In this document: positions 51,581 to 59,015 of the stretch, piece after piece
Layout: every line of letters starts with the position of its first letter
Position numbering within the stretch: position 1 is the first letter of the stretch
From: an uncultured Odoribacter sp.
GTDB lineage: Bacteria; Bacteroidota; Bacteroidia; Bacteroidales; Marinifilaceae
Length of the DNA stretch: 64,000 nucleotides
Assembly: GCA_910589025.1 (NCBI GenBank)
Contig: CAJURM010000002.1
Span: 124,001-188,000, forward strand
Direction of reading: 5' to 3'
Made by a program: the position numbers and the translations under genes
Notes under the pieces: generated by a model
Seen by the model: the letters and a program-made list of their open reading frames with translations, nothing else
Databases searched by the model: none
Told to the model about the DNA's origin: nothing

Positions 51581-51911
51581 TGTAGTATACTCTCGTAGGG
51601 GTTTCGCTGACTCAGCGTCGGTGTAGAATGCTTGTAGCATGCTTATAGTATGCTTGGAGAAGCATTCATGAAGCCAGCTATAAGCTTTCTGACAGCTTGT
51701 TGATACGGCGAAACACCGGAGCAACCTCGGCAAAACCCTTGAGGGACACCTGCTCATCTCTTGAAATACGAAAGGATCGTGTTTGTGGAAAAATTTTGTG
51801 AAACCATAGAAATATAAACAAAAATTAACAAAAGAAGTCGCGTTAAATGGTCTGCGGAAGAATTTCCTGCTATTTTTACTTGGAAAGTGAACAAAAAAGA
51901 GAAATAAACTG
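51581..51911. other. Gene-free stretch with short imperfect repeats
   Basis: No gene is supported. Three consecutive 11-base units, ATGCTTGTAGC, ATGCTTATAGT and ATGCTTGGAGA, lie at 51628-51660. The rest shows no clear structure. A 418-codon open frame on the minus strand (50702-51958) is an antisense artefact of the GH20 gene. Confidence 0.5.
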
Positions 51912-51919
51912 TATTTTTG
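51912..51919 (+). promoter_or_regulatory. Bacteroidetes -7 box for the ACT-like protein gene
   Basis: TATTTTTG fits TAnnTTTG, 24 bases upstream of the ATG at 51943; it probably drives this gene and possibly ffh and folD behind it. Confidence 0.5.
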
Positions 51920-51942
51920 TTGAAAATTAAACAGAATAGGAT

Positions 51943-52602
51943 ATGATAAGCATTTCACATGCCGTGGAGGGGATTGTCAAGCACCGTCCGTATCTGTCGG
52001 AAGCCTTGGCTGCGGGGATTATTAACGTGTCGGCCTTGGCGCGCCAGTTGCAACCGGAAGTGGAGAAAATCTTACAAAAAGAGGTAAATACGGGAGCCAT
52101 TGTGATGTCATTAAACCGGTTGGCACCCTATTTACAAATTCGGGAACAGGTGCAGTTGAATAAATTACTGAATAATATGGGGGATATAATCCTTCGCAGT
52201 AATTTGTGTGACTATACCTTTAAAAATTCTCCCACCTTGTTGGAATGCCATATTGAAGTCTTGAAAAATTTGGTGAAAAACGAAGAGGTATTTTATACGT
52301 TGGTACAGGGTGTGTTTGAGACCAACATTGTGGTGAGCGACACGATGGAACCTTGGATAGAGGATTATTTCAAAAACGAACAGTGTCTGTTCAAACAGAA
52401 TGCCCTCTCGTCGGTCACTTTGAAGCTACCGAAAGGCAACAGTATGCAGCCCGGATTCTATTATAGCATCATGAAAGAATTATCCTGGGAAGGTATCAAC
52501 CTGACAGAAGTCATTTCTTCCACCAATGAATTTACCGTTGTGGTCGATAATTCGTTGATTGACAAAACGTTTGTTGTGTTGAAAAACATAGGGAAACGCT
52601 GA
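51943..52602 (+). CDS. ACT-like domain protein of unknown function
   Basis: The 219-residue protein is not firmly recognised. The N-terminal half is helical, with an HTH-like pattern (LAAGIINVSALARQLQPEVEKIL). The C-terminal segment LPKGNSMQPGFYYSIMKELSWEGINLTEVISSTNEFTVVVDN looks like an ACT domain as found in aspartate kinases, with the typical alternation around an S-T-N-E-F-T-V strand. The combination suggests a small ligand-binding regulator. It lies 57 bases upstream of ffh, the likely first gene of an operon. The position next to ffh does not by itself imply an SRP role. Confidence 0.65.
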   Translation: MISISHAVEGIVKHRPYLSEALAAGIINVSALARQLQPEVEKILQKEVNTGAIVMSLNRLAPYLQIREQVQLNKLLNNMGDIILRSNLCDYTFKNSPTLLECHIEVLKNLVKNEEVFYTLVQGVFETNIVVSDTMEPWIEDYFKNEQCLFKQNALSSVTLKLPKGNSMQPGFYYSIMKELSWEGINLTEVISSTNEFTVVVDNSLIDKTFVVLKNIGKR

Positions 52603-52659
52603 TTCCCACAGACGTCGGATGAAAAAACAGAGTAATAAATAATAAAACAATATAGCACT

Positions 52660-53985
52660 ATGTTTGAAAATCTATCGGATAAATTAGAACGTTCGTTTAA
52701 ATTACTGAAAGGGCAGGGAAAGATCACGGAATTGAATGTGGCGGAGACCTTGAAAGAGGTGAGACGCTCCTTGTTGGATGCTGACGTAAACTATAAAATT
52801 GCCAAGGATTTTACCAATCGGGTGAAAGAAAAGGCATTGGGAATGAATGTGCTGACGGCGGTAAAGCCGGGACAGATGATGGTAAAGATTGTCCATGATG
52901 AACTGGCAGAATTGATGGGTGGAAAAAATGTGGACATCAACCTGAAAGGAAATCCGGCAGTTATCCTCATGTCCGGTTTGCAAGGGTCGGGTAAAACGAC
53001 ATTTTCCGGAAAACTGGCTAATTTGCTGAAAACCAAAAGAGGGAAAAAACCTTTGTTGGTAGCGGGCGACGTTTACCGTCCGGCAGCCATCGAGCAGTTG
53101 AAAGTCTTGGGACAGCAGATTGAAGTGCCCGTGTTCAGTGTGGAGGGGAGCAAAGACCCTGTAAAGATTGCCCAGGAGGCCATCCGGCAGGCCAAGGCGA
53201 ACGGAAATGACGTGGTCATTGTCGATACGGCCGGACGTTTGGCAATAGATGAAGAAATGATGGCTGAGATAGAAGCCATAAAAAAAGCTGTCAATCCGGA
53301 TGAAACCCTTTTTGTCGTGGATGCTATGACAGGGCAGGATGCGGTGAATACGGCAAAGGAATTCAACGACCGGCTCGATTTCGATGGCGTGATTCTGACC
53401 AAGCTGGATGGAGATACACGCGGTGGTGCGGCATTGTCTATCCGTACCGTTGTCAATAAACCGATAAAATTTGTCGGAACGGGCGAAAAGTTAGAGGCGG
53501 TGGATGCCTTCCATCCGGAACGTATGGCAGACCGTATCCTGGGGATGGGAGATATTGTGTCCCTGGTGGAAAAAGCACAGGAACAGTTTGATGCCGAAGA
53601 AGCCAAGAAGTTACAGAAAAAACTCTCCAAGAACCAATTCAACTTCAACGATTTCCTGGGACAGATACAGCAAATCAAGAAAATGGGAAATATCAAGGAC
53701 CTGGCGTCCATGATTCCGGGGGTAGGCAAAGCGTTAAAGAACGTAGATATTGACGATGATGCCTTTAAAGGGGTGGAAGCCATCATCCATTCCATGACTC
53801 CTGCCGAGCGGGAAACTCCGGAAATCATCAACGGTTCCAGAAGAAAACGCATTGCCGAGGGAAGCGGGACAACGGTCCAGGATGTGAACCGCTTGCTTAA
53901 ACAATTTGAAGAGTCGAAGAAAATGATGAAAATGTTGTCCGGAGGAGGAAAGATGTTGCGGGGTATGAGGGGAATGAGAAGATAA
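52660..53985 (+). CDS. ffh: Signal recognition particle protein Ffh
   Basis: The 441-residue GTPase has the N-domain (about residues 1-90), then the G-domain. The P-loop is MSGLQGSGKTTFSGKLA near residue 105. Further motifs are VIVDTAGRLAIDEE near 185 and LTKLDGDTRGGAALS near 248. The C-terminal M-domain is Met-rich (KKMMKMLSGGGKMLRGMRGMRR in two pieces, after residue 425). It binds signal sequences and 4.5S RNA and targets ribosomes to the membrane. It is followed by folD after 29 bases. Confidence 0.98.
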   Translation: MFENLSDKLERSFKLLKGQGKITELNVAETLKEVRRSLLDADVNYKIAKDFTNRVKEKALGMNVLTAVKPGQMMVKIVHDELAELMGGKNVDINLKGNPAVILMSGLQGSGKTTFSGKLANLLKTKRGKKPLLVAGDVYRPAAIEQLKVLGQQIEVPVFSVEGSKDPVKIAQEAIRQAKANGNDVVIVDTAGRLAIDEEMMAEIEAIKKAVNPDETLFVVDAMTGQDAVNTAKEFNDRLDFDGVILTKLDGDTRGGAALSIRTVVNKPIKFVGTGEKLEAVDAFHPERMADRILGMGDIVSLVEKAQEQFDAEEAKKLQKKLSKNQFNFNDFLGQIQQIKKMGNIKDLASMIPGVGKALKNVDIDDDAFKGVEAIIHSMTPAERETPEIINGSRRKRIAEGSGTTVQDVNRLLKQFEESKKMMKMLSGGGKMLRGMRGMRR

Positions 53986-54014
53986 AAGACGGATATATAA
54001 ATTATGGAATACCT

Positions 54015-54881
54015 ATGGAGTTAATTGACGGAAAAAAAATAGCGGCGGAAATCAAACAGGAGCTTGCCGACAAAGTGGAAGAACTGAAAAGCCAGGGGAA
54101 AAAAGTGCCTCATCTGGTGGCGGTGCTGGTCGGAAACGACCCGGCAAGTGAAACTTATGTGGCCAGCAAGGTAAAATCGTGTAAGGAAGTCGGATTTAAG
54201 AGTACCGAAATGAGATACTCCTCTGACATAACAGAGGAACAGTTGTTGGAAGTGGTGGATAAACTGAACCGGGATGAGGATGTAGACGGATACATCGTCC
54301 AGCTTCCTTTGCCGGGGCACATATCGGAAGAGCGGATATTGCTGGCGATTGATCCGGATAAAGACGTGGATGGTTTCCATCCCTTCAATGTCGGGAAGAT
54401 GGTAACCGGACTGCCTACCTATCTGCCGGCGACTCCGGCGGGCATTGTGGAACTCCTGACCCGTTATCGGATTGAAACACGGGGAAAGCATTGTGTTGTG
54501 ATCGGGCGCAGCAACATCGTCGGTACGCCGATGGCGGTCCTGATGTCTCGTAAGGACGAGCATGCCGACTGCACGGTTACGATTTGCCACAGCCGCACCC
54601 GGAATATCCAGGAGATTACCCGTCAGGCGGATATTCTGATAGTAGCGTTGGGGAAACCCCACTTTGTCACCGCGGAGATGGTCAAAGAGGGGGCGGTAGT
54701 TGTGGATGTCGGGATTCACCGGGTTCCTTCCGATAAAACCAAATCGGGATTCCGCCTGATTGGCGACGTCGATTTTGAACAGGTGGCCCCGAAATGTTCT
54801 TACATTACTCCCGTACCGGGAGGTGTCGGACCCATGACTATTGTATCCTTGTTGCAGAATACATTGAAAGCGGCACAGTAA
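54015..54881 (+). CDS. folD: FolD bifunctional methylene-THF dehydrogenase/cyclohydrolase
   Basis: The 288-residue enzyme has the FolD motifs: SETYVASKVKSCKEVG with the catalytic Lys of Y-x3-K, then DGYIVQLPLPGHI and DVDGFHPFNVGKM. The dinucleotide-binding part has GKHCVVIGRSNIVGTPMAVL, and a TPVPGGVGPMTI C-terminal block completes the pattern. It interconverts methylene-, methenyl- and 10-formyl-tetrahydrofolate. It is 29 bases behind ffh and 10 bases ahead of the SpmA/B-like gene, so the run ffh-folD-spm-mnmA looks like one operon. Confidence 0.97.
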   Translation: MELIDGKKIAAEIKQELADKVEELKSQGKKVPHLVAVLVGNDPASETYVASKVKSCKEVGFKSTEMRYSSDITEEQLLEVVDKLNRDEDVDGYIVQLPLPGHISEERILLAIDPDKDVDGFHPFNVGKMVTGLPTYLPATPAGIVELLTRYRIETRGKHCVVIGRSNIVGTPMAVLMSRKDEHADCTVTICHSRTRNIQEITRQADILIVALGKPHFVTAEMVKEGAVVVDVGIHRVPSDKTKSGFRLIGDVDFEQVAPKCSYITPVPGGVGPMTIVSLLQNTLKAAQ

Positions 54882-54891
54882 CACCTTTTTT

Positions 54892-56124
54892 ATGGTATTG
54901 AACTACATCTGGATATTCTTTTTCGGCGTAGCCTTTCTGGTCGCTTTGTTCAAATTGCTGTTTGACGGAGACACTGAGATTTTCAGTGCGATGATAAAAT
55001 CAACCTTCGACATGTCGAAAACGGGGTTTGAAATCTCTTTGGGACTGACCGGAGTGCTGACGCTGTGGATGGGGATTATGAAAATCGGGGAGCAGGGAGG
55101 GGCGGTAAAAGCCATGTCCCGGTTGATTCATCCCTTTTTTAAACGGCTGTTTCCGGAATTGCCTTCCGATAGCCCGGCGTATGGTTCCATTATGATGAAC
55201 ATTGCTGCGAACATGCTGGGACTGGACAATGCCGCCACGCCCATGGGATTGAAAGCAATGCAGGAAATGCAGGAATACAACCGGAAAAAGGATACGGCTA
55301 CCAATGCCCAGATTATGTTCCTGGTATTGAATACCTCCGGTCTCACCCTGGTGCCCGTCTCCATCATGGTTTACCGGGCCCAGTTGGGAGCCGTTAATCC
55401 GACAGATATTTTTGTCCCGATATTATTGGCAACTTATTTTTCTACCCTTGTCGGATTAATTGCTGTCTCCGTGTATCAGCGGATTAATCTTTTCAATAGG
55501 GTTATTTTGGCTTATCTGGGAGGCATGACGGCTCTTATCTGCGGGGTGATCTGGTACTTTTCCACCTTGGACAGGGAAACCATTGCCGTTGTATCGGGAG
55601 CTGCGAGCAACATTATTCTTTTCTCGGTCATTATTCTTTTTATTGGAATGGCGGCTGTAAAAAAAATCAATGTATACAATGCCTTTATTGACGGAGCCAA
55701 AGAAGGTTTTTCCGTTGCCGTCCGGATCATTCCCTATCTGATAGCTATTTTGGTGGCGGTAGGTGTTTTCCGTGCTTCCGGGGCTATGGATGTACTGATG
55801 TCGGGAATCGAATACGGTGTCGGCATGGTCGGATTGGATACGGATTTTGTCAAGGCATTGCCTACAGCTTTGATGAAACCGTTGAGCGGGAGCGGGGCAA
55901 GGGGGATGATGATTGACACCATGACTACTTATGGTGCGGACTCTTTTGTCGGGCGGCTGGCTTCTACCTTCCAGGGGGCTACCGATACGACTTTTTATAT
56001 CATTGCCGTATATTTCGGTGCTGTGGGGATTAAAAACACACGCTATGCTGTTCCCTGCGGGTTGATTGCCGATTTGGCGGGAATCATTGCGGCGGTGATT
56101 ATTGCTTATCTGTTTTTTGCCTGA
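54892..56124 (+). CDS. SpmA/SpmB-like nucleoside-recognition (Gate) membrane protein
   Basis: The 410-residue protein has about ten hydrophobic segments and two nucleoside-recognition (Gate) domains. The first half carries MMNIAANMLGLDNAATPMGLKAM, the SpmA-type signature. The second half carries GVFRASGAMDVLM and LMKPLSGSGARGMMIDTM...STFQGATDTTFYIIAVYFGAVGIK, the SpmB-type signature. In spore formers these are two genes; here they are fused, as in many Bacteroidetes, which do not sporulate. The transported substrate is not known. It follows folD by 10 bases and precedes mnmA by 4. Confidence 0.9.
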   Translation: MVLNYIWIFFFGVAFLVALFKLLFDGDTEIFSAMIKSTFDMSKTGFEISLGLTGVLTLWMGIMKIGEQGGAVKAMSRLIHPFFKRLFPELPSDSPAYGSIMMNIAANMLGLDNAATPMGLKAMQEMQEYNRKKDTATNAQIMFLVLNTSGLTLVPVSIMVYRAQLGAVNPTDIFVPILLATYFSTLVGLIAVSVYQRINLFNRVILAYLGGMTALICGVIWYFSTLDRETIAVVSGAASNIILFSVIILFIGMAAVKKINVYNAFIDGAKEGFSVAVRIIPYLIAILVAVGVFRASGAMDVLMSGIEYGVGMVGLDTDFVKALPTALMKPLSGSGARGMMIDTMTTYGADSFVGRLASTFQGATDTTFYIIAVYFGAVGIKNTRYAVPCGLIADLAGIIAAVIIAYLFFA

Positions 56125-56128
56125 TTCT

Positions 56129-57166
56129 ATGTGTGCAACGGTTGCTGTCGGTTTAAGCGGGGGAGTGGACAGCCTTGCAACAGTCTTGCTGCTCCGGGAG
56201 CAAGGCTATAACGTCGTCGGGATACATCTGCAATTGTGGAAAGAAGGCAATTGCGAAGAAGTTGCCCGTTTGTGCGAGCGATTGCAGATAGAATGGGTGT
56301 GTTATGACGGGAGGGCTGCTTTCAGGGAACGGGTGGTGGATAGCTTCGTAAAGGAATATCTTGCGGGAAGGACGCCGAATCCCTGCACAGTTTGCAACAA
56401 TCTGGTTAAATGGAATCTGTTGGCGGAAGCTGCCAGTGCATTGGGTATTGAAAAACTGGCGACAGGACATTATGTACGGATTGTCCGGGAACCTCCGGGC
56501 TGGTATATAAAAAAAGGAGAGGATGTTCATAAAGACCAGTCCTATTTTCTGTGGGGATTGAAACAGGATGTACTCTCCCGGACATTGACCCCTCTGGGTG
56601 TCTACACCAAAATGCAGGTGAAAGCTTATGCGGAATCGCAAGGGTACGGGGAAATAGCCCGGAACAGAGAAAGTATGGGAATCTGTTTTTTGGAGGGGAA
56701 AAACTATCGTGATTTTATCCGGTATTGTTGCAGTGACCCCCTGCTGATGCAGGAGGGTGATATTGTGGACGGAGCAGGGTGTATTGTCGGGCGGCATACC
56801 GGATTACTGAACTATACCATCGGACAAAAAAAAGACATGCCTTTATGTAACGGCCAGCCCTTGTATGTGGCAGGTATAGATGCCCGGCATAATCGGATTA
56901 TAGCGGGGAGCAAACAGGAACTTTACCGCAGTCAGTTGGTTGTTTCAGATGTGAACTTCGTGTGTCCGGAAGAAATTTGTGCGGAAAATATAACTGTTAA
57001 AGTCCGTGGACTCGGATTAAATCCGGAAGGATATGCTGCTTTGGAACGTCAGCCGGATTCTTCTGTCCGGGTGCGGCTCTCTTCGCCGGCCTGGGCTGTC
57101 GCCCCCGGTCAGCCCGTTGTTTTTTACCGGAATGATTTGCTTATAGGTGGGGGAATAGCCCGTTGA
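56129..57166 (+). CDS. mnmA: tRNA 2-thiouridylase MnmA
   Basis: The 345-residue enzyme has the PP-loop GLSGGVDSLATVL at residues 8-20, the nucleophilic Cys86 in TPNPCTVCN and the second catalytic Cys186 in ESMGICFLEG. It transfers sulfur to U34 of tRNAs for Lys, Glu and Gln. The beginning (CATVAVGLSGGVDS) fits the ATG at 56129 and not the in-frame TTG at 56102, which lies inside the upstream gene. It is four bases behind the SpmA/B-like gene. The length and both catalytic cysteines are complete. Confidence 0.94.
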   Translation: MCATVAVGLSGGVDSLATVLLLREQGYNVVGIHLQLWKEGNCEEVARLCERLQIEWVCYDGRAAFRERVVDSFVKEYLAGRTPNPCTVCNNLVKWNLLAEAASALGIEKLATGHYVRIVREPPGWYIKKGEDVHKDQSYFLWGLKQDVLSRTLTPLGVYTKMQVKAYAESQGYGEIARNRESMGICFLEGKNYRDFIRYCCSDPLLMQEGDIVDGAGCIVGRHTGLLNYTIGQKKDMPLCNGQPLYVAGIDARHNRIIAGSKQELYRSQLVVSDVNFVCPEEICAENITVKVRGLGLNPEGYAALERQPDSSVRVRLSSPAWAVAPGQPVVFYRNDLLIGGGIAR

Positions 57167-57311
57167 TTTCTTTTTGCTTTTGTAATTTTCATTGCCCGAT
57201 TTGAAAAGGAATGAAGAAAAAATCCTATTTTTGCAGAGTGTGTGAGGTGTCAACCTTATTTTTTACATATCAGAATAGTTGATATAAAAGTTTATTTGTC
57301 TTTACAGCGAA
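57167..57311. other. Gene-free stretch after mnmA
   Basis: No gene, promoter box or hairpin is supported between the mnmA stop and the first 100-bp hairpin element. An open frame from 57242 runs through the hairpin and is not credible. Confidence 0.4.
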
Positions 57312-57411
57312 GTCCGCAAGCTTTTGCAGAAACGAAGATAATAAACTGGCAGATCACGTATACCTATACGTGTCCTTCCGGTTTATCCTTCGTTTCGGGT
57401 TCTTTGCGGAC
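57312..57411. repeat. 100-bp hairpin element, copy 1
   Basis: The outer arms are GTCCGCAA (57312-57319) and TTGCGGAC (57404-57411). Inner arms GAAACGAAG (57329-57337) pair with CTTCGTTTC (57388-57396), and ATAAAC (57341-57346) with GTTTAT (57381-57386). The apex holds CACGTATA-CC-TATACGTG (57355-57372). It is exactly as long as the related element at 58588-58687 and shares its overall plan and several sequence blocks. It may be a small non-autonomous repeat or a structured RNA. Confidence 0.65.
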
Positions 57412-57442
57412 ACCTGCTGTAAGGGGTGAATTGGCGGACACG

Positions 57443-57450
57443 TATTTTTG
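57443..57450 (+). promoter_or_regulatory. Bacteroidetes -7 box for the 77-residue membrane protein gene
   Basis: TATTTTTG fits TAnnTTTG, 21 bases upstream of the ATG. It lies between six-base arms CGGACA (57435-57440) and TGTCCG (57449-57454). Confidence 0.45.
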
Positions 57451-57471
57451 TCCGTATAAAATCTTTTTATC

Positions 57472-57705
57472 ATGGACTTGCAAAGAGAATCCTGTGTAAA
57501 GTTACTCCTTTTGATCCTGTTGGGCGTTGTTGTTATACAGTTTATCCTTATTCTTATTTTGTGTGGTTGTAATTATGTGGACTATGTCAATGACGAGGCT
57601 CGTTATGATGCCGGACCGGCTTCAGATACCCTGAAAATCATTACTCCCCCGTTCTGGATGACCGATAGTTCTTTTCTATATGACGATTTTTATTTTGAAC
57701 ACTGA
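57472..57705 (+). CDS. Small single-TM membrane protein of unknown function
   Basis: The 77-residue protein has one strong membrane segment (about residues 10-32, VKLLLLILLGVVVIQFILILILCGC). A short polar tail follows, rich in Asp and aromatics (DYVNDEARYDAGPASDTLKI ... SSFLYDDFYFEH). The LCGC at the end of the segment could be a lipobox, but no conventional signal cut is clear. A -7 box supports transcription. The function is not recognised. It lies between the two hairpin elements, next to a tRNA gene. Confidence 0.5.
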   Translation: MDLQRESCVKLLLLILLGVVVIQFILILILCGCNYVDYVNDEARYDAGPASDTLKIITPPFWMTDSSFLYDDFYFEH

Positions 57706-57830
57706 TGCTATGATGGGAGATGCTCGGAATATATAATATTTATAATGAGAGTGTTGCTTGTAAAAGAATTATCGCGTGGGATATAAATATTATTTTTTCT
57801 CTGATATCGTGTATTATTAAATTTTTTTTA

Positions 57831-57838
57831 TACATTTG
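57831..57838 (+). promoter_or_regulatory. Bacteroidetes -7 box for tRNA-Pro
   Basis: TACATTTG fits TAnnTTTG, 70 bases upstream of the tRNA 5' end. Confidence 0.5.
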
Positions 57839-57908
57839 CACTCGTAAAAAACAGCGTTCTTTTACTCGTGACATCTTTTGAAAAAGAGTTGTCATCCCCA
57901 TTCAAAAT

Positions 57909-57982
57909 CGGGGCGTAGCTCAGTCCGGTAGAGTACACGTCTGGGGGGCGTGTGGTCGCTGGTTCGAATCCAGTCACCCCGA
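57909..57982 (+). tRNA. tRNA-Pro (anticodon GGG)
   Basis: The 74-base gene folds as a standard cloverleaf: D-stem GCTC/GAGT, anticodon stem CACGT/GCGTG with loop CTGGGGG (anticodon GGG, read for Pro CCC/CCU), and T-stem GCTGG/CCAGT with loop TTCGAAT. The acceptor arms are CGGGGCG and CACCCCG, which leaves a C6-A67 mismatch. The discriminator is A and CCA is not encoded. It is the only tRNA gene seen in the window. A strong terminator follows within 13 bases. Confidence 0.94.
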
Positions 57983-57994
57983 CTATTGAAATTC

Positions 57995-58027
57995 AAAGGC
58001 TTACAGATTATTCCTGTAAGCCTTTTT
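57995..58027 (+). terminator. Terminator after tRNA-Pro
   Basis: Stem AAAGGCTTACAG / CTGTAAGCCTTT with a seven-base loop and a T-run. Confidence 0.88.
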
Positions 58028-58034
58028 TATTTGC

Positions 58035-58056
58035 TGGAACACAAATGGAACACAAT
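58035..58056. repeat. Two 11-bp direct repeats behind tRNA-Pro
   Basis: TGGAACACAAA and TGGAACACAAT are tandem, just past the tRNA terminator. Such repeats behind a tRNA can be remnants of integrase attachment sites, but no integrase gene is present. Confidence 0.4.
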
Positions 58057-58113
58057 TTTGAAGCAGTCATTACAAGTTTAAGGTTACAGTCTGGATTGTT
58101 TTTATGAAATGCT

Positions 58114-58135
58114 GTCCGTAAAACGGACGTTTTAC
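58114..58135 (+). other. Two overlapping, mutually exclusive hairpins
   Basis: GTCCGT-AAA-ACGGAC (58114-58128) and GTAAAAC-GGAC-GTTTTAC (58118-58135) share bases, so only one can form at a time. No gene on either strand is controlled obviously by them. Confidence 0.35.
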
Positions 58136-58235
58136 AATTGTATGTCTTTTCAGAGCTCTAAAAAGATTGCTCATTTCATGCTTTCATTGTCGGATATGCA
58201 TCCGGTACTTCTCCGCTTTGTAATCCTGGTACATC

Positions 58236-58436
58236 TTATACCGGCAGGTCTTCCGGAGAAGGAAAGCCCTCTTCGGGCAGTTCCGTTGCAGGTGTATTTT
58301 CCGGCTCATCTGTTCCCTCTTTATAATACAAAGAATAGGATAAACAGAGGATAATGACAAGCAAGAGAATATTCAGGAGTAAAAGAAAGAGAGGAATGGG
58401 TTCTTTTAATACGGATAAACGGTCGTGTTTTTTCAT
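58236..58436 (-). CDS. Small single-TM membrane protein of unknown function
   Basis: The 66-residue protein has a basic head (MKKHDRLSVLKEP), one membrane segment (about residues 15-38, PLFLLLLNILLLVIILCLSY) and an acidic, Pro-rich tail (DEPENTPATELPEEGFPSPEDLPV). The layout resembles a real small membrane protein more than chance: strong hydrophobic core with a charged boundary, and a clean start. No promoter box or known family is seen, and a plus-strand open frame covers the same region. It lies in an otherwise gene-poor stretch. Confidence 0.45.
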   Translation of the reverse strand: MKKHDRLSVLKEPIPLFLLLLNILLLVIILCLSYSLYYKEGTDEPENTPATELPEEGFPSPEDLPV

Positions 58437-58925
58437 GTCTGCGATTATCGATAAACAGCGTTGAACGTCAAGAGAGAAAAGTGAAATGTTTCACTTCGGT
58501 TTTTCCGCGGTTTGGGATGCCGGAGCACCGGATGCGGAGGGACGGCCACAAAAAGAACGTGACCGTCGGAATCTTCAAACAGATGGCGTCCGCGACGAGC
58601 CAGAAGTACGAAGATAACCGGACAGTCACGTTATAGATACGTAACTTACCCGTTTATTTTCCTGTACTTCTTTAAAGTTTCGCGGACTTTTCTGTTAAGG
58701 ATAATAAACTATACGATTGATTCTTAAATCTCAATGTGTAACGCCTTACACTTCATGTCTTGCAAAAATAGAAATTTTAATCTTTTTGTAACAGACACGG
58801 AATAAAAATATTGTTTTCCTTTTGTGAAGGGGTGTTTTTTACGAAGTTTGTTTTCCGGAAGGAGCCGGGAAAATTTCCGGGGAAAATAAAAAGTGAAAAA
58901 AGAGGTGTCACCCAAAAGAAAAGGT
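58437..58925. other. Gene-free stretch with palindromes
   Basis: No gene is supported. An 18-bp palindrome AAGTGAAATGTTTCACTT lies at 58479-58496. Imperfect arms GACGGCCAC / GTGACCGTC follow around 58540-58567. The second 100-bp hairpin element occupies 58588-58687. The right part (58690-58925) is AT-rich and leads into the antiporter promoter. Confidence 0.45.
58588..58687. repeat. 100-bp hairpin element, copy 2
   Basis: Outer arms GTCCGCGA (58588-58595) and TCGCGGAC (58680-58687) and middle arms AGAAGTAC (58602-58609) and GTACTTCT (58664-58671) flank an imperfectly paired inner region. The apex contains CACGTTATAGATACGT. Copy 1 (57312-57411) has the same total length, the same GTCCGC ends, and shares ACGAAGATAA and CACGT-TACGT blocks. 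The arms of the two copies differ but pair within each copy, which points to conserved structure rather than conserved sequence. Confidence 0.65.
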
Positions 58926-58933
58926 TATTTTTG
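58926..58933 (+). promoter_or_regulatory. Bacteroidetes -7 box for the cation antiporter gene
   Basis: TATTTTTG fits TAnnTTTG. The leader of about 75 bases carries an inverted repeat AACGGCT (58959-58965) / AGCCGTT (58980-58986). Confidence 0.5.
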
Positions 58934-59015
58934 TACAATAAATTTAATTAGGGGACCAAACGGCTGAATGTAAGATCTGAGCCGTTAGCTCGTTTAAGCG
59001 TCATAATACATACGT

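Noticed and set aside
50702..51958. 418-codon minus-strand open frame across the GH20 gene
   Set aside because: It is antisense to a complete GH20 enzyme and has Pro/Ser/His-biased composition typical of shadow frames.
57242..57499. 85-codon plus-strand open frame after mnmA
   Set aside because: It runs through the structured 100-bp element, has no promoter and overlaps the better-supported 77-residue gene in another frame.
58109..58354. 81-codon plus-strand open frame
   Set aside because: It lacks a promoter and any recognisable features, and covers the minus-strand 66-residue frame that looks more like a real membrane protein.
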